The notes beneath the pieces were generated by a model. The model saw nothing but the letters and a program-made list of their open reading frames with translations. It was not told the DNA's origin and searched no databases. A program made the translations under genes and the position numbers. This document shows, one piece after another, positions 57,132 to 64,000 of a DNA stretch of 64,000 nucleotides (positions within the stretch are counted from its first letter, which is position 1; every line of letters begins with the position of its first letter). Source of the stretch: Streptomyces adelaidensis (lineage in GTDB: Bacteria > Actinomycetota > Actinomycetes > Streptomycetales > Streptomycetaceae); assembly GCF_016598475.1 (NCBI RefSeq), contig NZ_JAEMUX010000026.1:1-64000 (forward strand). The letters run 5' to 3'.

Positions 57132-58103
57132 ATGCACGCCATCCGCCTGCACACCTTCGGCCCGGCCGAGAACCTCACGTACGAGAAGGTCGCGGACCCC
57201 GCCCCCGGCCCGGGTCAGGTCCGTATCGCCGTCGCCGCGGCCGGCGTACACCTGCTGGACACGGCCCTCCGCGAGGGGCACGCGGGCCCCGCCCCCGCAC
57301 CGGAACTGCCCACCGTCCCCGGCCGGGAGGTCGCCGGCACCGTCGACGCCCTGGGCGCGGGCGCCCCGGAGCACTGGCTCGGCAAGCGGGTCACCGCCCA
57401 CCTCGGCTTCGCACCCGGCGGTTACGCCGAACTGGCCGTCACCGGGGTCGAACGCCTGCACGAGATACCGGAGAACCTCGACTTCGCCGAGGCCGTCGCG
57501 ATGATCGGCAGGGGCCGTACGGCGATGGGCGTCCTGCTCTTCGCCGAACCGGGCCCCGACGACGTGGTCGTGGTCCCGGCCGCGGCCGGCGGTCTCGGCA
57601 CACTCCTCGTGCAGTACGCCAAGAACGCGGGCGCCACCGTCATCGGTCTGGCCGGCGGCCCCGACAAGACGGCCCAGGTCGCGGCGAACGGCGCCGACCT
57701 CGCCGTCGACTACACGGACCCGGCCTGGCCGGAGCAGGTCGCCGCGTACCGGGGGAAGGCCACGGTCGTCCTCGACGGGGTCGGCGGGGCGGTGGCGCGG
57801 GAGTGCGTCGCCCTGCTCGCCCCCGGCGGCAAGCACCTCTCCTTCGGCTGGTCGGCGGAGGGCATCAAGGACGGCGGACCGTACGTCGTCGAAGGCGTGA
57901 CCCAGTCCGTCCTGGGCGAGGAGATGCGGCGCAGGGCGGGCGGCGACGACCCCATCCGCACTCTCGAACTCCGCGCCCTCGCCGAGGCCACCGCCGGCCG
58001 CCTCACCCCGGCCGTCCACCGCTTCCCCCTCGCCGAGGCGGCCGCCGCCCACCGCGCCCTGGAGAACCGGGGCACGACCGGAAAGGTCGTACTGGAGCCG
58101 TGA
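57132..58103 (+). CDS. quinone oxidoreductase-like zinc-binding dehydrogenase, SoxR target
   Basis: NADPH-dependent medium-chain dehydrogenase/reductase of 323 residues in the quinone oxidoreductase branch. IRLHTFGPAENLTYEKVADP, VPGREVAGTVDALG and VVVPAAAGGLGTLLVQYAKN (nucleotide-binding) are typical; structural zinc Cys residues are missing, as usual for this branch. It follows a SoxR box. From memory the S. coelicolor SCO4266 product is a SoxR regulon member in this position. Redox-active pigments or quinones are the likely inducers. Confidence 0.9.
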   Translation: MHAIRLHTFGPAENLTYEKVADPAPGPGQVRIAVAAAGVHLLDTALREGHAGPAPAPELPTVPGREVAGTVDALGAGAPEHWLGKRVTAHLGFAPGGYAELAVTGVERLHEIPENLDFAEAVAMIGRGRTAMGVLLFAEPGPDDVVVVPAAAGGLGTLLVQYAKNAGATVIGLAGGPDKTAQVAANGADLAVDYTDPAWPEQVAAYRGKATVVLDGVGGAVARECVALLAPGGKHLSFGWSAEGIKDGGPYVVEGVTQSVLGEEMRRRAGGDDPIRTLELRALAEATAGRLTPAVHRFPLAEAAAAHRALENRGTTGKVVLEP

Positions 58104-58128
58104 GCACCCCGGCCGGAACACGCACCCG

Positions 58129-58290
58129 ACCACCACTGCGACCAAGACCCCGACGAGCGGCCCCGCCCCCCGCCGCTGGTGGGCCCTCGTCGCCCTCGTC
58201 CTTGCCCTCGCCCAGCTCATGGTGATCCTCGACGCGACGATCGTGGACATCGTCCTCCCGTCCGCGCGGCGAGAGCCGGCCCGGCGGCCT
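58129..58290 (+). pseudogene. MFS transporter (DHA2) N-terminal remnant
   Basis: About 50 codons match the start of 14-helix MFS drug exporters: RRWWALVALVLALAQLMVIL followed by DATIVDIVLPSA. The match ends abruptly at about 58266 and no start codon is in frame. The next gene begins at once on the other strand. The rest of the transporter, about 450 codons, is missing. It may once have been part of the SoxR-controlled unit. Confidence 0.75.
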
Positions 58291-59693
58291 CACCCCCGCC
58301 CGGCCACCCGATCCGCCAGCCGTGCCAACCGCGACGACTCCCCCCGATGGGAGGCCGCCTCACGCCGGTCGGCGGTGCGATACGTCGCGTACATCCCCTG
58401 CACGCCCACCCACCGCAGCGGCTCCGGCTCCCACTTGCGCACCCGGTGGTTCACCCAGGGCAACGAGGTCAGCTCCGTCGCCCCGCCCTGTCCCGAGTCC
58501 TGCTGGACGAGATCGCGCAGGGTGCGGGCGGCGAGGTTGGTGGTGGCCACACCGGAGCCGACGTAACCGCCCGCCCAGCCGAGCCCCGTCGACCGGTCGA
58601 GGGTCACGGTCGCGCACCAGTCACGCGGCACCCCGAGCACCCCCGACCAGGCGTGCTCGACCTTCACCCCGGCCAGCGAGGGGAAGAATCGCACCAGGAT
58701 CTCGCGCAACGCCTCGATCGTCGCCGGCTGCGTACGCCCGTCGTTGTCGGTCCGCGAGCCGAAGCGGTACGGGACTCCGCGCCCGCCGAGAGCGATGCGG
58801 CCGTCGGCGGTGCGCTGGGCGTACATGTACGCGTGCGCCATGTCGCCGAGCGTCTCGCGCCCCTCCCAGCCGATGCCGTCCCACTGCGCGGCGGTCAGCG
58901 GCTCGGTGGCGATCATCGAGGAGTTCATGGGCAGCCAGGTCCGCTTCTGCCCCTTGAGGTTCGCCGTGAACCCCTCCGTGCAGCGCAGCACATAGGGCGC
59001 CCGGACCGTCCCGTACGGCGTGACCGCGTGCCGGGGCCGGATCTCGGTGACCGGCGTCAGCTCGTGGATGGTCACCCCGAGCCCCTCGACGACGGCCGCC
59101 AGCCCCGTCACGAGCTTCACCGGATTCAGCCGGGCCCCGTGCGGAGTCCACGTCGACCCCACCGCACCGGCGACCCGGACCCGCTCGGCGGTCCCCCGGA
59201 CGCCGTACACCTCACGGTCCTCCTCCCCGTACGACACCTCGTGCTCGTGAAACGCCTTGAGCCGCGCCAACTGGGCGGGAGTACAAGCGACTTCGAGCAC
59301 GCCACCTCGATGGATGTCGGCCTCGACGCCCTCCTCCGCCGCCACCCGCACGACCTCACCGACCGTGTCGTTCATGGCCCGCTGAAGCCGCACCGCGGCC
59401 TCCCGCCCGTGCAGCCGCGCGTACCGGTCCCGCCCCGCGATCCCGTTGTAGAGCCAGCCGCCGTTGCGCCCGGAGGCCCCGTACCCGCAGAACTTCTGCT
59501 CCAGGACGGTGATCCGCAGAAAAGGCGCGGCCTTCTTCAGGTAATAGGCCGTCCACAGCCCGGTGTACCCACCCCCCACGATCACCACATCGGCGGACGC
59601 GTCACCGACCAGCGGCTCCCGCGGAACGGGGAGGCCGGCCTGCGCGTACCAGAAGGAGATACCACCGTTGACGGTCGCGTCCGTGCTGCTCAT
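58290..59693 (-). CDS. FAD-dependent amine/amino acid oxidase (DAO family)
   Basis: Flavoprotein of 467 residues. ADVVIVGGGYTGLWTAYYLK is the FAD-binding Rossmann site, followed by GYGASGRNGGWLYNGIAGRD, typical of gamma-glutamylputrescine oxidase-like DAO enzymes. TWTPHGARLNPVKLVTGLA and WAGGYVGSGVATTNLAARTL complete the family pattern. It probably oxidises a secondary amine or amino acid. The ATG at 59693 fits. No transporter or aminotransferase gene is adjacent. Confidence 0.88.
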   Translation of the reverse strand: MSSTDATVNGGISFWYAQAGLPVPREPLVGDASADVVIVGGGYTGLWTAYYLKKAAPFLRITVLEQKFCGYGASGRNGGWLYNGIAGRDRYARLHGREAAVRLQRAMNDTVGEVVRVAAEEGVEADIHRGGVLEVACTPAQLARLKAFHEHEVSYGEEDREVYGVRGTAERVRVAGAVGSTWTPHGARLNPVKLVTGLAAVVEGLGVTIHELTPVTEIRPRHAVTPYGTVRAPYVLRCTEGFTANLKGQKRTWLPMNSSMIATEPLTAAQWDGIGWEGRETLGDMAHAYMYAQRTADGRIALGGRGVPYRFGSRTDNDGRTQPATIEALREILVRFFPSLAGVKVEHAWSGVLGVPRDWCATVTLDRSTGLGWAGGYVGSGVATTNLAARTLRDLVQQDSGQGGATELTSLPWVNHRVRKWEPEPLRWVGVQGMYATYRTADRREAASHRGESSRLARLADRVAGRG

Positions 59694-59758
59694 GGCCGGA
59701 CGCTAACAGTCCGAAATCCGCACGCGAAGCGGCCCGGTGTCCCCGTACTGTCCCCGGC

Positions 59759-60636
59759 ATGATCGATGTTCCGGAGGAACTGGCCGAGACTCAGGAAGAG
59801 ATCAACGGAGAGGCGGGCCGGAAGTTCATCGCGGACCTTCCACAACTGGCCGCCGACTTCCTGGACCGCTGGGACCTACGCCTCGACGGCCCGCCCATGC
59901 ACGGCATGTGCGCGTTGGTCCTGCCAGTGGCCGACAGGACCGACAACACCCCGGTGGTCCTCAAACTCCAGCTCCTGGACGACGAGAGCGAGGGTGAACC
60001 GATCGCCCTGCGCGTCTGGAACGGCGACGGGGCCGTACGACTCCTGCGGTACGACGACGCAACGGGCACCATGCTGCTCGAACGCCTCGACCCGGCACGG
60101 ATGCTCACCCACGAGCCGGACTCCCGCGAGGCCGTCCTGGTCATCGCCCGCCTGCTGGCCCACCTGACCGCCGTCCCGGCCCCGCCGGACATGCGCCGCC
60201 TGTCCGACATCGCGGCCGGCCTGCTGACCCGCACCCCACCCGTCCTGACCCGTATCCCGGACCCGGCCGACCGCCGCCTGATCGCCGACTGCGCGGCAGC
60301 CGTACGCGAGGTCATCGACGAGCCCGGCGACCGTCTCCTCCACTGGGACCTGCACTTCGACAACGTCCTCGGCACCGACCGCGCCCCCTGGCTCGCCATC
60401 GACCCCAAGCCCCTCACCGGCGACCCGCCTTCGACCTCTGGCCCGCCCTCACCAACCGCTTCGACCCCACCGATCTCCCCTGGCGCTTCGACGCCATGAC
60501 CGACACCCTCTCCCTGGACCGCCCCCGAGCCCGAGCCTGGACCCTCGCCCGAGCCCTCCAGAACACCCTCTGGGACATCGAAGAGGGCGGCACCCCCCAC
60601 CCCACCACCCTCGAAACCGCCCGCCTCCTACGCTGA
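59759..60636 (+). pseudogene. aminoglycoside/streptomycin 6-kinase-like phosphotransferase, frameshifted
   Basis: The first 222 codons match the APH(6)/hydroxyurea phosphotransferase family: VVLKLQLLDDESEGEPIALR, catalytic LLHWDLHFDNVLG and metal-binding AIDPKPLTGD. Just after, at about 60425, one base is missing in a CCC run. The other frame continues FDLWPALTNRFDPTDLPWRF through ARAWTLARALQNTLWDIEEG to a normal end LETARLLR. Repairing one base would give 292 residues. The catalytic motifs are upstream of the shift, but the C-terminal helices are lost, so activity is doubtful unless this is a sequencing error. Confidence 0.85.
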
Positions 60637-60651
60637 CACCACGCCCCCCAC

Positions 60652-60685
60652 AAAAAAAATCCCGGGCCACAAAAGTGACCCGGGA
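60652..60685 (-). terminator. tRNA-Thr terminator
   Basis: On the minus strand TCCCGGGTCAC, TTTT, GTGGCCCGGGA is followed by eight T residues: a classical intrinsic terminator, rare in Streptomyces. Confidence 0.9.
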
Positions 60686-60690
60686 CCCAG

Positions 60691-60764
60691 AGCCCCCTGT
60701 CGGATTCGAACCGACGACCTACGCATTACAAGTGCGTTGCTCTGGCCATCTGAGCTAAGGAGGC
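60691..60764 (-). tRNA. tRNA-Thr (anticodon UGU)
   Basis: A 74-base cloverleaf. The acceptor GCCTCCT pairs with AGGGGGC, with T as discriminator. The anticodon arm is ACGCA-CTTGTAA-TGCGT, giving anticodon UGU. The T-loop GGTTCGAATCC is standard. CCA is not encoded. No duplicated 3' end, which would suggest an integrated element, is seen in the window. Confidence 0.97.
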
Positions 60765-60902
60765 ACCGCCCCGCGCGGGGGCGCCCGAGCAGTGTACCCA
60801 CGTCACAGGGCGCACTCGTCGAAAATTTCCGCGAAGTTCACAGGGGTCCAGGTACTGACAGACCAGGTGAACGGGAGGTACCGTCCTGAGCCAGTCCACT
60901 CG

Positions 60903-60918
60903 TGTGGACTACACCACC
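60903..60918 (+). promoter_or_regulatory. dre-like site upstream of msiK
   Basis: TGTGGACTACACCACC matches the DasR element AGTGGTCTAGACCACT at 12 of 16 positions, 80 bases before msiK. Confidence 0.45.
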
Positions 60919-60997
60919 GCGGAACCGTCCGTGGTGGCTCACCACCTTTACTCGGACCGTCCGGCACGTTCCTGCCGGTGAAGGGGGCCTGCGACCC

Positions 60998-62134
<1,137 letters not shown>

Positions 62135-62240
62135 ATCGCCTGAACTGCCCGAACTGCCTGATCCGACGCCGACCGGAGCGCACGGTCACGATCGTGCGCG
62201 AAACCACCGGCTCGGGATAAATCACCCAGGTTGACGAAGA

Positions 62241-62271
62241 AGGCCCCGCAAACCTCTGCGGGGCCTTTTTC
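62241..62271 (+). terminator. msiK terminator
   Basis: AGGCCCCGCA-AACCTC-TGCGGGGCCT followed by TTTTT: a strong intrinsic terminator 107 bases after the stop. Confidence 0.92.
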
Positions 62272-62410
62272 ACGGCCACCAACTACCCCGGCAAATCAAC
62301 CAATTTCGACCACTGTTCGTCAACGCGCCACCCACAAAGCCGCGGCTCGACATCCCCCATACCGGTGACCCGCTGTCTCCATATCGCTACCCCACGCTAC
62401 GCTCACTCGC

Positions 62411-62860
62411 GTGAAGCACACCCACACCTACACCCAACGGACGCGACACGGCCGTGGCCCCGCCCACCGCATCGGCCGCTCCCTCGCCCTCGTCCTGCCT
62501 GTCGTCCTGGTCCTCTCCGGCACCCTCGCGGTCACCCGGGTCAACTGGTCGGGGGCCGACACCGCGGAGTCGGTCCTCGCCGCCTCGGAGGTCTCCCAGC
62601 GCAAGAAGATCCGCGCCGCGCACGAGGTGCTGCGCGACAAGCTCCTCGTCGAGCTACAGGAGGAGGACCCCGGCGTCGCCCTCACCCACCTCCAGCAGGC
62701 GGTGAACGGCCGCCCGGCACTGGCGAAGCACTGCACGTCCATCGCCCGCGCCCTCGGCCGCGCCGCCGTCCGCGCCTACGGCCCCACCCGCGCCCAGTCG
62801 TACGCCCGCCCGGTCTGCGACACCTCCTTCGCGACAGGAGTGACCGCCCAGTACAGCTGA
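62411..62860 (+). CDS. hypothetical secreted or membrane-anchored protein
   Basis: Protein of 149 residues. A basic His/Thr-rich N-terminus is followed by a hydrophobic segment (SLALVLPVVLVLSGTLAV, about residues 24-42), either a signal anchor or an uncleaved signal. The external part is helical: ESVLAASEVSQRKKIRAAHE, VLRDKLLVELQEEDPGVALT, then KHCTSIARALGRAAVRAYGP and one further Cys, so a disulfide is possible. No family is recognised. The GTG start has no strong ribosome site. Confidence 0.65.
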   Translation: MKHTHTYTQRTRHGRGPAHRIGRSLALVLPVVLVLSGTLAVTRVNWSGADTAESVLAASEVSQRKKIRAAHEVLRDKLLVELQEEDPGVALTHLQQAVNGRPALAKHCTSIARALGRAAVRAYGPTRAQSYARPVCDTSFATGVTAQYS

Positions 62861-62977
62861 GGCCCCACAGGGCTCGTCAAGGCTCCGAAGGATCCCCAAG
62901 GGACCAGGGCTCGCACCCCCCGTACACCGACCCCAGGGCCGTGCTCCCGTGAACGGGGCGCCACGTACAGTTCGGGC

Positions 62978-63709
62978 ATGACCGATCCGAACGCCGCGTC
63001 GCGCCCCGTTCAAGCCGTGATCCTGGCCGGTGGCCAGGGCTCCCGGCTGCGTCCGTACACCGATGACCGGCCCAAGCCCATGGTCGAGATCCCCGGCACC
63101 GGCACGCCGATCATCGGCCATCAGCTCACCTGGCTCGCCGAGGAGGGCGTGACCGACGTGGTCGTCTCCTGCGGCCACCTCGCCGACGTCCTGGAGAAGT
63201 GGCTGGACTCGGCCGACCTGCCGGTCCGCGTCACCACGGTCATAGAGTCGGAGCCCCTGGGCCGCGGCGGAGGCCTCAAGTACGCCGCCGCCCACCTCCC
63301 GCACCCCGACCGCGCCTGGTACGCCACCAACGGCGACATCTGGACCCGCTTCTCGCTCCGCGACATGGCGGACTTCCACACCGAGCGCGACGCCGTCGCC
63401 ACACTCGCCCTCGCCCGCCCCCGCATCCCCTGGGGCGCCGTCAAGACGGACGGCTTCGGCCGCGTCACGGACTTCATCGAGGCCCCGCCCACGACGAACG
63501 AGATCAACGCAGGCGTCTACGTCTTCGCCCCCGAGTTCGCCGGTCTCCTCCCCGAACGCGGCGACCACGAACGCACCACCTTCCCCCGCCTGGCCCGAGA
63601 ACGCCGCCTCGCCGGCTTCCCCATCCCCCAGGGCGCGTACTGGCGAGCCATCGACACGGCGAAGGACCTGACAGAGGCCGCGAAGGAACTGGCGGCCCTG
63701 GGCCGCTAG
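62978..63709 (+). CDS. sugar-phosphate nucleotidyltransferase
   Basis: NDP-sugar pyrophosphorylase-like protein of 243 residues. VQAVILAGGQGSRLRPYTDD is the signature loop, RPKPMVEIPG carries the catalytic Lys, and GDIWTRFSLRDMADFH and EAPPTTNEINAGVYVFAPEF are conserved. It would couple a hexose 1-phosphate (mannose, glucose or another) with a nucleoside triphosphate. The trimeric left-handed-helix domain is missing, so it is a single-domain form. Single gene. Confidence 0.9.
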   Translation: MTDPNAASRPVQAVILAGGQGSRLRPYTDDRPKPMVEIPGTGTPIIGHQLTWLAEEGVTDVVVSCGHLADVLEKWLDSADLPVRVTTVIESEPLGRGGGLKYAAAHLPHPDRAWYATNGDIWTRFSLRDMADFHTERDAVATLALARPRIPWGAVKTDGFGRVTDFIEAPPTTNEINAGVYVFAPEFAGLLPERGDHERTTFPRLARERRLAGFPIPQGAYWRAIDTAKDLTEAAKELAALGR

Positions 63710-63737
63710 AGCACCTGGCAAGGCCTGAGGCGCACCC

Positions 63738-63790
63738 CTCAAGGGCGCGGGGAACCGCGCGACCAGCCACCCACGGCCCCGCACCCGCCA
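63738..63790. repeat. dispersed GC-rich repeat, half copy
   Basis: AAGGGCGCGGGGAACCGCGC followed by GACCAGCC, the same family as at 32721. Confidence 0.75.
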
Positions 63791-63837
63791 CACCACAGCC
63801 CCACCCGAGCTCTCAGGCGCCCACCTCCCACCCGACA

Positions 63838-63870
63838 ATGGGCCCCGCGCAAACCACACGCGGGGCCCAT
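63838..63870. terminator. convergent terminator
   Basis: ATGGGCCCCGCG and CGCGGGGCCCAT form a 12-bp perfect stem between the nucleotidyltransferase and the leftward gene at the window edge. Confidence 0.85.
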
Positions 63871-63904
63871 CCACACATCAACGCATCGGCGCGGCCGACG
63901 GAAC

Positions 63905-64000
63905 CTACCCGAGCAACCCCCCCACCAGCCCAGGCTGCCCACCCGAAGAGCTCCCACCGGAGGAGGAGCCACCGGTGGACCCAGCCCCCCCGTTCGTACC
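63905..64000 (-). CDS. C-terminus of a Gly/Ser-rich protein, incomplete
   Basis: A leftward frame enters from the right edge and ends with TAG at 63905. The 31 visible residues are low complexity (GSTGGSSSGGSSSGGQPGLV, then GGLLG). It has a convergent terminator just downstream. Nothing can be said about function. Confidence 0.6.
   Translation of the reverse strand, partial: GTNGGAGSTGGSSSGGSSSGGQPGLVGGLLG

Noticed and set aside
60691..60764. tRNA-Thr as attachment site of an integrated element
   Set aside because: No integrase gene and no repeated tRNA 3' end are visible in the flanking DNA.

Overview
The window is chromosomal DNA of a Streptomyces or a very close relative. Coding regions are strongly GC-rich with GC-ending codons. 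Actinobacterial signatures are dense: DUF397/DUF5753 regulator pairs, mycothiol-type maleylpyruvate isomerase proteins, an MsiK-type sugar ATPase, GroEL2 with CIRCE sites, a CdgB-like diguanylate cyclase and DasR-like operators. From memory, gene order broadly follows the Streptomyces coelicolor SCO4240 (msiK) to about SCO4310 region, with strain-specific insertions and losses.

Layout. 1-9.3 kb: secreted serine protease, NPP1-like secreted protein, CutC protein, HD hydrolase, MFS exporter, a DinB/GNAT fusion and a DUF4031 pair. 9.35-14.4 kb: RpiR-type regulator and MurQ (N-acetylmuramic acid 6-phosphate recycling), then a YqeY-like gene caught in an exact 1412-bp tandem duplication that also carries a small secreted protein; the two copies differ almost only in the C-terminal part of that protein. 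14.5-22 kb: lineage-specific genes (membrane coiled-coil protein, LRV-repeat protein, XRE/DUF397 pair, DinB protein, HTH/zinc-ribbon protein, Uma2 nuclease-like protein). 21.5-27 kb: a tannase-like gene and a MoxR/RavA ATPase gene that both lost their middles, a carboxylesterase, a metallophosphoesterase and an Old Yellow Enzyme. 27-31.5 kb: groEL2 under a double CIRCE, a cold-shock gene, and a MoaD/ThiS sulfur-carrier gene downstream of a threonine-synthase-like gene that is preceded by an unmistakable SAM-I riboswitch. 31.6-38.7 kb: glucosyl-3-phosphoglycerate synthase and trehalose genes otsA/otsB, with a two-gene KGGVGR-ATPase/HEPN-like operon between otsA and otsB. 38.7-43.5 kb: amino-sugar block (orphan sugar-binding lipoprotein, nagK, nagA, PfkB kinase) with three dre-like sites. 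43.5-51.2 kb: CBM-type membrane protein, cdgB-like gene with a perfect Crp-type site, flavin reductase, ArfB-type hydrolase, TerD, and a second XRE/DUF397/ATPase locus around a perfect 32-bp palindrome. 51.2-64 kb: GNAT-NUDIX fusion, aminotransferase remnant, M1 lipoprotein peptidase, pentapeptide protein, SoxR-box-controlled quinone oxidoreductase, MFS remnant, amine oxidase-like flavoprotein, frameshifted phosphotransferase, tRNA-Thr, msiK and a sugar nucleotidyltransferase.

Themes. Amino-sugar and wall recycling genes (murQ, nagK, nagA, sugar-binding lipoprotein, msiK, perhaps cutC) share dre-like sequences. A dispersed hairpin repeat occurs at least six times, once translated inside nagA. 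Several genes are reduced to end fragments. The most promising unexplained units are the SAM-riboswitch/ThrC-like/MoaD operon, the KGGVGR-ATPase operon, and the duplicated secreted protein with focused divergence. All functions are read from sequence motifs and family knowledge; no searches were run.
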